Assembly: GCF_042432815.1 (NCBI RefSeq) | Contig: NZ_JBHLWM010000003.1 | Location: 186,001-250,000, forward strand | Direction: 5' to 3' | Length of the DNA stretch: 64,000 bases | Source: Rhodopseudomonas telluris | Lineage (GTDB): Bacteria; Pseudomonadota; Alphaproteobacteria; Rhizobiales; Xanthobacteraceae | Shown: piece by piece, positions 17,485 to 26,148 of the stretch | How the letters are laid out: each line of letters starts with the position of its first letter | How positions within the stretch are numbered: position 1 is the stretch's first letter | The notes under the pieces: generated by a model | Databases searched by the model: none | Seen by the model: the letters and a program-made list of their open reading frames with translations, nothing else | Told to the model about the DNA's origin: nothing | Position numbers and translations under genes: made by a program

Positions 17485-18921
17485 TTACCGGAACGCCGAG
17501 AAGCGGCTGTCGAAATTGTTCGACGACACCACCGGCGCAGCGCCGGAGATGGTGGAGGGGGACGACGGCTTGAGCGAGGCGCTGGTGTCGACGCTCGGCT
17601 TGAGCTGCGGCCTGGCGGCCTGCTTGGCCTCGGCCGGCTTCGGCACCGCCGCCTGCGGCCGCGGAGCGGGTTCGCTGCGGCGGGTGCTGGTCGCCTGCGA
17701 GGGCGACGACGGCGTCGCGGTCGACGAGGTGGTTTCGCCGCTCGCGGACTTATGGTTCATCCCGGACAGCAGACCGCCGATATCATCCTTCGACGCCGAG
17801 GCGACCCGCGGGCTGGCCGGGGCCGGCGTCGCGGCGACCGCGGTGGGTTCCGGCGCGCGCAGCAGATTGTCGGACGGGCGCGGCGGGTTGACGGTCGGCG
17901 GGATCGTTCCCGGCGCGCGCTCCATCGCCAGCGACACCGAGGCGTCGCCGGCGTCGGACAGACCGGTCGATCCTTCGGGAATCTTGGAGGCGAAGATCTG
18001 GTTCATGCCGCCATCGATGCCGGTGCGCAGCCGGGCCACCGGGGTGCCCTTGGAGATCAGCTCGGCGAGCTGGGTCTGATCCTTCTGCTCTTTCTCGCGC
18101 ACCGCCTGGGCGATGTCGGCCGGCACCGAATAGGCCGGGCACTTGGCCGACGCGTTGAATTGCAGCGGACGGCTCGCGCCGGGCAGCGGCGCGGCGTCGA
18201 ACACGTATTTATGTTCGCAGAAATCGACCTTCGGCTCCTGCCGCGTCACCTCGAAATGGTCGTTGCCTTCCTTCAGCATCCGCCAGAACGGCATGTTCGG
18301 ATTGTTGCGATGCTTGGCGAAGTTCGCCGGCGTCATCTTGAACGGATAGGCCTGGAGCTGGAACGCGCGCTGGCCGCCGAAGAACGACTCGCGGCCGAGC
18401 GCGTAGATCTCGGCGATCTGCTCGTCGGTCATCGCGTAGCAGCCGCGCGACGAACAGTCGCCGTGCACCATCAGCTGCGAGCCGGTGCGGCCGAGCGACT
18501 TGTCGAACGCGTTCGGATAGCCGGTGTTGAACGACAGGTAATAGGACGACTGCGGGTTCATCTGGCTCGGCGAGATCGAATAGAAGCCCTCCGGCGCCTG
18601 GCGATCGCCTTCGCGGATCTTGGGGCCGAGATCGCCCGACCAGCGGCAGATCGGATAGGCCTTCAGCAGCTGGAAGACGCCGGTGCGGTCCTGCTTCCAG
18701 ACCTCGAGCTCGGCTTCCTGCTTGAACAGCCGCACCAGGATGGGCGACTGCAGGTCCATGTTCTTTTCCTGCATCGCCGCGACCAGCTTCGGCGGCACCG
18801 GCTGGTTGGCCTTGGCGTTGGTGGCGAGCGACATCTGATCGCTGTTGCAGCCGGCCAGCACCACGCTCGTCGCGATCGCGGCCGAAGCCAGCAGCGCGCG
18901 CAGCAGCGGAGTTCTCGTCAC
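17485..18921 (-). CDS. L,D-transpeptidase (YkuD) lipoprotein with long disordered tail
   Basis: Envelope lipoprotein of 478 residues. A signal peptide ends in the lipobox LAGC with Cys 25 as the lipidation site. The catalytic YkuD domain (about 60-240) contains H153 and C161 in HGDCSSRGCYAM, the conserved L,D-transpeptidase active site, which forms 3-3 peptidoglycan cross-links or attaches proteins to peptidoglycan. Beyond about residue 300 the chain is Pro/Ser/Ala/Thr-rich low complexity, likely disordered and able to cross the peptidoglycan layer. It is transcribed alone, downstream of accA in the same direction but more than 350 bp away. Confidence 0.9.
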   Translation of the reverse strand: MTRTPLLRALLASAAIATSVVLAGCNSDQMSLATNAKANQPVPPKLVAAMQEKNMDLQSPILVRLFKQEAELEVWKQDRTGVFQLLKAYPICRWSGDLGPKIREGDRQAPEGFYSISPSQMNPQSSYYLSFNTGYPNAFDKSLGRTGSQLMVHGDCSSRGCYAMTDEQIAEIYALGRESFFGGQRAFQLQAYPFKMTPANFAKHRNNPNMPFWRMLKEGNDHFEVTRQEPKVDFCEHKYVFDAAPLPGASRPLQFNASAKCPAYSVPADIAQAVREKEQKDQTQLAELISKGTPVARLRTGIDGGMNQIFASKIPEGSTGLSDAGDASVSLAMERAPGTIPPTVNPPRPSDNLLRAPEPTAVAATPAPASPRVASASKDDIGGLLSGMNHKSASGETTSSTATPSSPSQATSTRRSEPAPRPQAAVPKPAEAKQAARPQLKPSVDTSASLKPSSPSTISGAAPVVSSNNFDSRFSAFR

Positions 18922-19281
18922 AGCGAAGCTCCCCCGGACGATCGGAAAAGCCGCAGACCGGCTGATCGGGTCAGCCGGCGCGCAGCTCAGTCCATCGCTC
19001 TGACGCGATGACTTCCAGCCGGATTGGCTAGAATTTTATCGCGTGAATTTACCAAGATGCGCGGGACGTTTTCGCCCAGATGAGGCCAATCCCGCACGCA
19101 CGAAAGATTATCCTTAAGCCCCCGCCCTCGCAAGCCGATCGGCCGGACAGGCCGATTGCCGCTCGGACATGGTCAAGGAACATTGAATCGGGCAGCCGCG
19201 GCGAAACTGCGGCCGGATCGGCGACCGTCGGACGCACAGGAGCGGATGGTTAACGAATCCCCACGCTGCGGGGCCGCCGCC
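18922..19281. other. Intergenic region between accA and the L,D-transpeptidase gene
   Basis: These 360 bases contain no supported gene. The segment near 19030-19060 is AT-rich relative to its surroundings and is a candidate promoter for the L,D-transpeptidase gene. A short hairpin close to 19262-19276 just after accA is too weak to call a terminator. Confidence 0.45.
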
Positions 19282-20244
19282 TCAGGCCAGCTTGCGGCCG
19301 ATCTCCAGGAATTTCTGCCGGCGCCGGTTGCGGATCGTCGCCGCATCGAGGCCGTTCAGCTCGGAGAAGGCCGCCGCGATGGCGTCGCCGGTGGTGGCGA
19401 TCATGCCCTGCGGATCGCGGTGGGCGCCGCCCTTCGGCTCGGCCAGGATCTGGTCGATCACGCCGAACTTCAGCAGGTCCTGGGCGGTGATCTTCATCGA
19501 ATTGGCGGCTTCCTGCGCCTTGGTGCCGTCGCGCCACAGGATCGAGGACGCGGCTTCGGGCGAGATCACGCTGTAGATCGCGTGTTCGAGCATAAGCACC
19601 TTGTTGGCGGTGGCGATCGCGATCGCGCCGCCGGAGCCGCCCTCGCCGATCACCACGGCGACGTTGGGCACGCCGAGTTGCAGGCAGGCGTCGGTCGAGC
19701 GCGCGATCGCCTCGGCCTGGCCGCGCTCTTCGGCACCGATGCCCGGATAGGCGCCGGCGGTGTCGACCAGCGACAGCACCGGAATGCCGAAGCGGTCGGC
19801 CATTTCCATCAGCCGGACGGCCTTGCGATAGCCCTCGGGCCGCGCCATGCCGAAATTGTGCTTGAGCCGGGTCTCGGTCGAGGAGCCCTTCTCCTGGCCG
19901 ATGACGCAGATGCTCTCGCCACGGAAACGGCCGAAGCCGCCGATCAGCGCCTCGTCCTCACCGAATTTGCGGTCGCCCGCCAAAGGCGTGAACTCAGTGA
20001 TCAGTCCTTCGATATAGTCGACGCAATGCGGCCGCTGCGGGTGCCGCGCCACCTGGGTCTTCTGCCACGGCGTCAGCGACGCATAGAGCTCGTTGAGCGC
20101 CTGGACGGCCTTCTCTTCGATCTTGGCGACTTCCTCGTGGATGTCGCTGCCCGAGGCCGCCAGCGTGCGCAGCTCGTCGATCTTGGAATCGAGTTCCGCG
20201 ACCGGCTTTTCGAAGTCGAGATAGCTGCGCATGGGCTCGGACAT
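19282..20244 (-). CDS. accA: Acetyl-CoA carboxylase carboxyltransferase subunit alpha
   Basis: AccA, alpha half of the carboxyltransferase that moves CO2 from biotin carboxyl carrier protein to acetyl-CoA, giving malonyl-CoA for fatty-acid synthesis. The 320 residues show the family opening MRSYLDFEKPVAELDSKIDE, FGMARPEGYRKA, the TAGAYPGIGAEERGQ loop and GEGGSGGAIAIA oxyanion region. Length matches family members. I chose ATG at 20244 (MSEPMRSY...); in-frame starts at 20283 and 20232 are possible because no strong ribosome site singles one out. accD is not in the window, as is normal in this group. Confidence 0.95.
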   Translation of the reverse strand: MSEPMRSYLDFEKPVAELDSKIDELRTLAASGSDIHEEVAKIEEKAVQALNELYASLTPWQKTQVARHPQRPHCVDYIEGLITEFTPLAGDRKFGEDEALIGGFGRFRGESICVIGQEKGSSTETRLKHNFGMARPEGYRKAVRLMEMADRFGIPVLSLVDTAGAYPGIGAEERGQAEAIARSTDACLQLGVPNVAVVIGEGGSGGAIAIATANKVLMLEHAIYSVISPEAASSILWRDGTKAQEAANSMKITAQDLLKFGVIDQILAEPKGGAHRDPQGMIATTGDAIAAAFSELNGLDAATIRNRRRQKFLEIGRKLA

Positions 20245-20572
20245 GACCAGAGACACGGGGAGGTTTGCGGTGGCCTTACACATCGGCCGGGCCCCGGCTT
20301 TTCGAACCTAAGGCCCGGCAAGTCAAGCGGCTGAGACAGTCCGCCGCTTCAGCAAAAGAACCAAGGGCCTCGGGCGAAGCCATGTCCGGCCGCACCTGCC
20401 AGCTTCCGTCGCCGGCCCGGCATCCGGGGTCGCGGTCTCGCGTCAGAGGATCTGCATGGGGGACGCTGCCCGCACCGCGCGTAGCTCCGTTTCGTTTGAC
20501 AAATCAGTCATTTGACTTTCGGTCCCGGATGATGCGGAGCAGAGCCGAGTTCCTCCCTTGTGAAAAGCGCCC
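20245..20572. other. Divergent intergenic region, accA / cytochrome b561
   Basis: A 328-base gap between divergent genes; it must hold both promoters. The stretch TTTGACAAATCAGTCATTTG near 20496-20515 is AT-rich with a partial inverted repeat and is a possible operator or promoter for the cytochrome gene. No gene is supported. Confidence 0.4.
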
Positions 20573-21151
20573 ATGAGCAGCCCCGCCGACGCCTCGCCCC
20601 CTACTGACCGGATTTATGTCTATCACCACGGCCTGCGCTGGCTGCACTGGACGATGGCGATCCTGATCTTCGCCGCGATCGGGCTCGGCGTCGTCTCGGC
20701 CTATCTGCCGGTCGGCCAGGAGCCGCGCCGCAGCCTGCTGGAGCTGCACAAGTCGCTCGGCTTCACCATCCTGATCCTGCTGGTGCTGCGGATCGGCTGG
20801 CGGCTGGTGGTCGGCGAGCCGTCGTTTCGCCGGCCGCTGGACCGGGCCACCCGGCTGGCAAGCCGCGCCGGTCATCTGGCGCTGTACGGCCTGATGCTGT
20901 TCATGCCGATCAGCGGCTATCTGTATTCGGGCGCCGGCGGCTATTCGCTGCCCTGGTTCGGGCTGTTCCAGTGGCCGCGGCTGGTGCCGCGCGATCCGGC
21001 GCTGTCGCATCTGGGCGAAGTGCTGCACGACCGCGCCGCCTGGGTGCTGGGCGCGGTGCTGGCGCTGCATCTCGCGGCCGTCGGCTGGCATCACTTCGTC
21101 AAGCGCGACGAGGTGCTGTCGCGGATGACCGGACGCCGCGCCGGCGATTAA
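20573..21151 (+). CDS. Cytochrome b561-family protein
   Basis: Four-helix inner-membrane di-heme b cytochrome of 192 residues. Membrane segments are at about 27-46, 64-80, 98-118 and 155-175. Histidines at 18/19 and 25 (YHHGLRWLHW), 69 (LHKSLGF) and in the last segment (LHLAAVGWHH) supply the heme ligands. Bacterial members pass electrons from quinol to periplasmic acceptors or oxygen species. Its last four bases overlap the end of convergent xerD. Confidence 0.9.
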   Translation: MSSPADASPPTDRIYVYHHGLRWLHWTMAILIFAAIGLGVVSAYLPVGQEPRRSLLELHKSLGFTILILLVLRIGWRLVVGEPSFRRPLDRATRLASRAGHLALYGLMLFMPISGYLYSGAGGYSLPWFGLFQWPRLVPRDPALSHLGEVLHDRAAWVLGAVLALHLAAVGWHHFVKRDEVLSRMTGRRAGD

Positions 21152-22185
21152 TGGCCTTCGGCGAGCGGGTGCAGATCGCGCACCAGGCTCTTCAGCCGGT
21201 CCTCGACCACATGGGTGTAGATCTGCGTGGTCGAGATGTCGCTGTGGCCGAGCAGCGTCTGCACGATCCGCAGGTCGGCGCCGTTGTGCAGCAGATGGCT
21301 GGCGAAGGCGTGGCGCAGCACGTGCGGGCTGACGAGCCGCGGCGACAGCCCGGCCCGGGCGGCCAGATCCTTGAGATCGCGGGCGAAATGCTGCCGGGTC
21401 AGATGCCCGCTCTCGCCGAAGGAGGGAAACAGCCATTTCGACGCGGGCGCCTGTTTGCCGCCCTTCGCGCTGGCCTTGGCGGCCGCGTCGCTCGCCGCCA
21501 GATAGGACGCCATCGCCTGTTTGGACGTGCCGTTGAGCGGCACCAGCCGCTCCTTGTCGCCCTTGCCGCGCACCACGATCATCCGGGCATCGCCGCGCGC
21601 GGCCGATAGCGGCAGCGACACCAGCTCGGAGACGCGCAGCCCGGTGGCGTACAACACTTCCAGCAGGCAATAGAGACGCATCGCGCGCAGCCGGCCCGGG
21701 CCTTCGGCCGCCTCGGCCTCCTGCCGGGCGCAATCCAGCAGACGATCGACGTCGGCGATCGACAGCACCTTGGGCAGGCCGCGGCCGCGCTTGGGCCCGG
21801 ACAGGATCGCGGCGGGATCGTCGGCCCGGATCCGCTCGCTCAGCAGGAATCGAAACAGATGGCGCAGCGACGACAGCCGCCGCGCCACGCTGGAGGTCGC
21901 AAAGCCGCGCTTGTCGAGATCGGCCAGATAGCCGCGCAGCGCCTCGGTATCGGCCGAGGCGATGCTGTGGCGGCGGCGGGCCAGATAAGCCGACAGGTCG
22001 GCGAGGTCGCGCCGGTAAGCGTCGATCGTATTGTCCGAGGCGCCCTGCTCGGCCGCGATCATGTCGAGAAACAGCTCGCTGAGCCCGGCGTCCGAATAGG
22101 AGGCGGGCCGCAGCGGCGCGGCTTCACCCTGCTCGGCCGCCGGCGGCTGGAGGGGCGTGCTGGGTCTGCTTCGCGGTCGTCGCAT
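21148..22185 (-). CDS. xerD: Site-specific tyrosine recombinase XerD
   Basis: Chromosome-dimer resolution recombinase of 345 residues, acting with XerC at dif near the division septum. The N-terminal SAM-like DNA-binding domain (about 33-120) precedes the catalytic domain. The full active site is visible: R184 in ATGLRVSEL, K208, H288 and R291 in HVLRH, H314 in LLGHSDISTT, and nucleophile Y323. A roughly 25-residue Pro/Ala-rich N-terminal extension is extra. The location beside aroK-aroB and the lack of mobile genes argue for housekeeping XerD rather than a phage integrase. Confidence 0.93.
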   Translation of the reverse strand: MRRPRSRPSTPLQPPAAEQGEAAPLRPASYSDAGLSELFLDMIAAEQGASDNTIDAYRRDLADLSAYLARRRHSIASADTEALRGYLADLDKRGFATSSVARRLSSLRHLFRFLLSERIRADDPAAILSGPKRGRGLPKVLSIADVDRLLDCARQEAEAAEGPGRLRAMRLYCLLEVLYATGLRVSELVSLPLSAARGDARMIVVRGKGDKERLVPLNGTSKQAMASYLAASDAAAKASAKGGKQAPASKWLFPSFGESGHLTRQHFARDLKDLAARAGLSPRLVSPHVLRHAFASHLLHNGADLRIVQTLLGHSDISTTQIYTHVVEDRLKSLVRDLHPLAEGH

Positions 22186-22228
22186 CGTTCGAGCCTCGGT
22201 TCTGGCGTCGCTCGACCACGCTTACGCG

Positions 22229-22375
22229 CTATTTCTTGAGAAATTTATCCGGCTGCACCACCACCGTCATTTCCCGCTCTTTCGGGCTGACGAAATTGGC
22301 GAGGGCGAAGATCGTTCCGTAGATGATACCGCCGATCACCGCGACGACCGACAGGAAGCGGAACAAGGTAGGCAT
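22229..22375 (-). CDS. Small single-pass membrane protein, 48 aa
   Basis: A short gene of 48 codons: MPTLFRFLSVVAVIGGIIYG begins with a basic residue and a membrane helix (about 5-28), followed by the cytoplasmic or periplasmic tail ANFVSPKEREMTVVVQP ending in lysines. It lies 43 bp upstream of xerD and in the same direction, and is divergent from aroK. Similar short proteins lie next to aroK/xerD in related genomes as far as I recall; no function is known. Clean membrane topology supports it as a real gene, although there is no strong ribosome site. Confidence 0.72.
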   Translation of the reverse strand: MPTLFRFLSVVAVIGGIIYGTIFALANFVSPKEREMTVVVQPDKFLKK

Positions 22376-22537
22376 TTCGGCGAATCTCGGCGGCCTGGAA
22401 CGCGCATGCGCGGGTCCCGGACGATGACCATGTTCGTCCGTGGGAGGCAAGAGACTCTGGCAGGCGTAGCGATCGCAGTAGTATAGCTGGCCGTTCCGGG
22501 CCCGAGCCCATACCGAGCCGCAGCCCGCCGCAGAACC

Positions 22538-23170
22538 ATGAGCGCCGCCACAATGTCCGAGACCGCACCGACGGCCGTTGCCGCCAGGTCCCAGCAGGAA
22601 GCCGAGATTGTCGCGGCGCTGGGCGAGCGCCCGGTGGTGCTCGTCGGCATGATGGGCGCCGGCAAGTCGACGGTCGGCCGCCGCCTGGCGCTGCGGCTGG
22701 GTCTGCCGTTCCTCGACGCCGACACCGAGATCGAGAATGCGGCGGCGATGACCATCCCGGAAATCTTCGAGACCCATGGTGAGCCGCATTTCCGCGACGG
22801 CGAGGCCCGGGTGATCGCCCGGCTGCTCGACGGCGGCGCCAAGGTGCTGGCGACCGGCGGCGGCGCCTTCATGCGCGAGGAGACCCGCGGTCGCATCCGC
22901 GACAAAGCGGTGTCGATGTGGCTCGAAGCCGATGCCGACGTGATCCTGCGCCGGGTCAAGCGCCGCGCCGACCGCCCCCTGCTGAAGACGCCCGATCCGG
23001 CCGGCACTATCGCCCGGCTGATCGAAGAGCGTTATCCGGTGTATCGCGCCGCCGACATCACCATCGCGTCGCGCGACGTGCCGCACGAGAAGATCGTCGA
23101 CGAATGCGTCGCCGCGCTGCACGACTATCTGTGCGGCGCCTCTGCCCCAACCCTGAGCGAGACTCCATGA
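22538..23170 (+). CDS. aroK: Shikimate kinase
   Basis: Phosphorylates shikimate at the 3-OH with ATP, fifth step of the shikimate pathway to aromatic amino acids. The 210 residues carry Walker A GMMGAGKST (37-45), the shikimate-contacting DADTEIE and RDGEARV segments, GGGAF and the lid arginines in RRADRPLL. About 25 extra N-terminal residues precede the core; ATG 22553 is an alternative start. The stop overlaps the aroB start (ATGA), so both are coupled. Confidence 0.95.
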   Translation: MSAATMSETAPTAVAARSQQEAEIVAALGERPVVLVGMMGAGKSTVGRRLALRLGLPFLDADTEIENAAAMTIPEIFETHGEPHFRDGEARVIARLLDGGAKVLATGGGAFMREETRGRIRDKAVSMWLEADADVILRRVKRRADRPLLKTPDPAGTIARLIEERYPVYRAADITIASRDVPHEKIVDECVAALHDYLCGASAPTLSETP

Positions 23171-24312
23171 CCGCGCCGTTGAACCATTCCGCCCCGATCA
23201 CCGTCGAGGTCGCACTCGGCGACCGCGCCTATGACATCGTGATCGGCCGCGACGTGCTGGGCTCGCTCGGCGAGCGGATCGCCAAGCTGCGCCCCGGCGC
23301 CCGCACCGCGATCGTCACCGATCACACCGTGGCGCGGAGCTGGCTGAAGCCGGCCGAGGCCGTGCTCGACGCCGCCGGCATCGCCCACACCAGCATCGTG
23401 GTCGGCGAGGGCGAAAGCTCCAAGACCTATGCGGGGCTGCAGCAGGTCAGCGAGGCGCTGATCGCCGCCAGGATCGAGCGCAACGATCTGGTGATCGCGC
23501 TCGGCGGCGGCGTGGTCGGCGATCTCGCCGGCTTCGCGGCGTCGATCCTGCGCCGCGGCGTCGACTTCGTGCAGGTGCCGACCTCGCTGCTGGCGCAGGT
23601 CGACTCGTCGGTCGGCGGCAAGACCGGCATCAACTCGCCGCAAGGCAAGAACCTGCTCGGCGCGTTTCATCAGCCCGTCCTGGTGATCGCCGACACTGCG
23701 GTGCTCGACACGCTGTCGCCGCGGCAGTTCCGCGCCGGCTATGCCGAAGTCGCCAAATACGGCGCGCTCGGCGACGAGGCGTTCTTCGCCTGGCTCGAGG
23801 CCAACCATGCCGACATCTTCGGCGGCGGCGCGGCGCGCGAACATGCCATCGCCACCTCGTGCCGCGCCAAGGCGGGAATCGTGTCGCGCGACGAGCGCGA
23901 GAACGGCGAGCGCGCGCTGCTCAATCTCGGCCACACCTTCGGCCACGCGCTGGAAGCCGCGACCGGCTTCTCCGACCGGCTGTTCCACGGCGAGGGCGTC
24001 GCGATCGGCATGGTGCTGGCGGCGCAGTTCTCGGCGGCGCGCGGCATGATGCCGGAAGCCGACGCGATCCGCCTGCAGACGCATCTCGCCGAGGTCGGCC
24101 TGCCGACCCGGCTGCAGGACATCGCCGGCTTCAAGCAGGAAGGCCTTGCGGACGCCGACGCGCTGATGACGCTGATGACCCAGGACAAGAAGGTCAAGCG
24201 CGGCAAGCTCACCTTCATCCTGATGGAAGGCATCGGCCGCGCGGTGATCGCCAATGACGTCGACCCGACCCCGGTGCGAGACTTCCTGCACGGCAAGCTC
24301 GCAGAGGCGTAA
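23167..24312 (+). CDS. aroB: 3-dehydroquinate synthase
   Basis: Converts DAHP to 3-dehydroquinate with NAD and a divalent metal, second step of the shikimate pathway. In 381 residues I see EGESSKTY, the NAD site GGGVVGDLAGFAAS, QVPTSLLAQVDSSVGGKT with substrate-binding residues, and the zinc ligands in HTFGHALE and HGEGVAIGM. The start overlaps the aroK stop by 4 bases. The order aroK-aroB followed by a CNNM/CorC-type gene is common in alphaproteobacteria. Confidence 0.96.
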   Translation: MTAPLNHSAPITVEVALGDRAYDIVIGRDVLGSLGERIAKLRPGARTAIVTDHTVARSWLKPAEAVLDAAGIAHTSIVVGEGESSKTYAGLQQVSEALIAARIERNDLVIALGGGVVGDLAGFAASILRRGVDFVQVPTSLLAQVDSSVGGKTGINSPQGKNLLGAFHQPVLVIADTAVLDTLSPRQFRAGYAEVAKYGALGDEAFFAWLEANHADIFGGGAAREHAIATSCRAKAGIVSRDERENGERALLNLGHTFGHALEAATGFSDRLFHGEGVAIGMVLAAQFSAARGMMPEADAIRLQTHLAEVGLPTRLQDIAGFKQEGLADADALMTLMTQDKKVKRGKLTFILMEGIGRAVIANDVDPTPVRDFLHGKLAEA

Positions 24313-24357
24313 AGGTCGGCGGCGCGGACCGGTTGCGCGCCCGAACCCAAGAGCACG

Positions 24358-25725
24358 ATGAGCCCGATCCTGTCCAACGTCCTGATCGCAGTTCTGCTGC
24401 TGATCGCCAACGCGTTCTATGTCGCGGCCGAGTTCGCGCTGGTGCGCAGCCGCGGCTTCCGCATCAAGGCGATGGCGGAGAAACGACAGTTCGGCGCGCG
24501 CCTGCTGCAGCAGATCCTGGAGAACGTCGAAGCCTATCTGGCCTGCTGTCAGCTCGGCATCACCATGGCGTCGCTCGGCCTCGGCTGGGTCGGCGAGCCG
24601 ACCGTCGCGGCGCTGCTGGCGCCGCTGCTGGAGCCGCTCGGCATTTCGGAGTCGGCCCAGCACCTGATCGCGTTTATCGGCGGCTTCCTGTTCTTCTCGT
24701 CGCTGCACATCGTGATCGGCGAGCAGGTGCCGAAGACGCTGGCGATCCGCCAGCCCGAGCCGGTGTCGCAGTGGATCGCCTACCCGCTGCACGTCTCCTA
24801 CATCCTGCTGTACCCGCTGAACTGGCTGCTGAACCAGGCCTCGCGCGGCATCCTGCGGCTGCTCGGCGTCGAGGAGAATTCCGAGCACGAGATTTTGACC
24901 GACGTCGAGATCGAGGGGCTGGTCGGCCAATCCGCCGAGCACGGCAAGATCGAGAGCGGCGAGGCCGAGTACATCCAGAACGTGTTCAAGTTCGGCGAAC
25001 TGGTCGTATCGGACGTGATGGTCCATCGCACCTCGATGGTGACCATCAATGCCGATCTGCCGACCGAGCAGCTGGTCAAGGAAGTGCTGGCGACCGAATA
25101 CACCCGCGTGCCGCTGTGGCGCGACAAGTCCGAAAATATCGTCGGCGTGCTGCACGCCAAGGATCTGCTGCGCGCGCTGCGCGAGGCGGATGGTGACGCC
25201 TCCAAGATCGATATCGGCAAGATCGCGCTGTCGCCGTGGTTCGTGCCGGAATTGCGGCTGGTGTCCGAACAGCTCAAGGCGTTCCGCGCCCGCAAGACTC
25301 ACTTCGCGCTGGTGGTCGATGAATACGGCGAAGTCGAAGGCATGGTGACGCTCGAGGACATCCTCGAGGAGATCGTCGGCGATATTTCGGACGAGCACGA
25401 CGTCGTGGTCGCCGGTGTTCGCGCCCAGGCCGACGGCTCGGTGGTGGTCGACGGCTCGGTGCCGATCCGCGATCTCAATCGTGCGATGGATTGGGAGTTA
25501 CCGGACGATGAAGCCACCACGATCGCCGGCCTGGTGATTCACGAGGCGCGCTCGATTCCGGTGCGTGGCCAGAGCTTCACCTTCCACGGCTTCCGCTTTC
25601 GCGTCCTGCGCCGCGAGCGTAACCGCATCACAGCATTGCGAATCGTGCCGGTCGAACGTGAAACCAAGGCCGACGCCGCGGACAAGAAAAAGAACAAGCG
25701 GCCGCGCGTCGGTCAGGTGAGCTGA
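24358..25725 (+). CDS. CNNM/CorC-type hemolysin-family membrane protein
   Basis: A 455-residue membrane protein of the TlyC/CorC/CNNM family. The DUF21 (CNNM) transmembrane domain covers about 1-190 with segments at 4-26, 60-85, 105-125 and 140-160. Two CBS domains follow (about 215-340; TRVPLWRDKSENIVGVLHAKD, VVDEYGEVEGMVTLEDILEEIVG), then the CorC_HlyC domain to the C-terminus. Related proteins export or regulate Mg2+ and Co2+; the hemolysin name is historical. It lies 45 bp after aroB and is probably co-transcribed. Confidence 0.92.
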   Translation: MSPILSNVLIAVLLLIANAFYVAAEFALVRSRGFRIKAMAEKRQFGARLLQQILENVEAYLACCQLGITMASLGLGWVGEPTVAALLAPLLEPLGISESAQHLIAFIGGFLFFSSLHIVIGEQVPKTLAIRQPEPVSQWIAYPLHVSYILLYPLNWLLNQASRGILRLLGVEENSEHEILTDVEIEGLVGQSAEHGKIESGEAEYIQNVFKFGELVVSDVMVHRTSMVTINADLPTEQLVKEVLATEYTRVPLWRDKSENIVGVLHAKDLLRALREADGDASKIDIGKIALSPWFVPELRLVSEQLKAFRARKTHFALVVDEYGEVEGMVTLEDILEEIVGDISDEHDVVVAGVRAQADGSVVVDGSVPIRDLNRAMDWELPDDEATTIAGLVIHEARSIPVRGQSFTFHGFRFRVLRRERNRITALRIVPVERETKADAADKKKNKRPRVGQVS

Positions 25726-25774
25726 CGCGCGCTGACGGCGGCCTGAAAAGCTCTCGTCCTCGGCGCGCCGAAAA

Positions 25775-26044
25775 CTAAGCCTCGCCCGGCGCCTTGGCCT
25801 TGATGGCGAGTGCGTGCACGCCGGCTTTGAGTTCCGCGGCGAGCAGCTCGTTGACCATGCGGTGACGGTCGATCCGGCTCTTGCCGGCGAACGCGCCCGA
25901 CACAATATTCACACGGAAATGAGACTCACTCCGGCCCGAATGGCCGGCATGACCTTCATGCAGGTTCGATTCGTCGATGACGTCGAGGCTTTCCGGCGCG
26001 AAAGCTTCGCGCAACTTCTGTGTGAGAGTATCCTTGACGCTCAT
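25775..26044 (-). CDS. BolA-family protein
   Basis: A compact 89-residue BolA protein. SLDVIDESNLHEGHAGHSG, SHFRVNIVS and SRIDRHRMVNELLAAEL are family signatures, with the conserved His near the end (GVHALAIKA). BolA proteins partner with monothiol glutaredoxins on [2Fe-2S] clusters and take part in stress and iron signalling. The start ATG at 26044 gives the usual N-terminus MSVKDTLTQKL; an upstream ATG at 26083 is possible. The gene is divergent from the J-domain gene, 104 bp away. Confidence 0.93.
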   Translation of the reverse strand: MSVKDTLTQKLREAFAPESLDVIDESNLHEGHAGHSGRSESHFRVNIVSGAFAGKSRIDRHRMVNELLAAELKAGVHALAIKAKAPGEA

Positions 26045-26148
26045 GGTTCGGCCGTCGCTGGTTTGTCGCTGCGCTTCAGCCATCAACCCGGGGCTCGCTG
26101 ATAATGTCAAGACTTGAAGCGCAACGCGGAGCGTAGTCAAAGTCCCCC

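Noticed and set aside
21148..22185. Tyrosine recombinase as mark of a prophage or island
   Set aside because: It is XerD-like in length and active site and lies in a housekeeping neighbourhood; there are no phage or att features.
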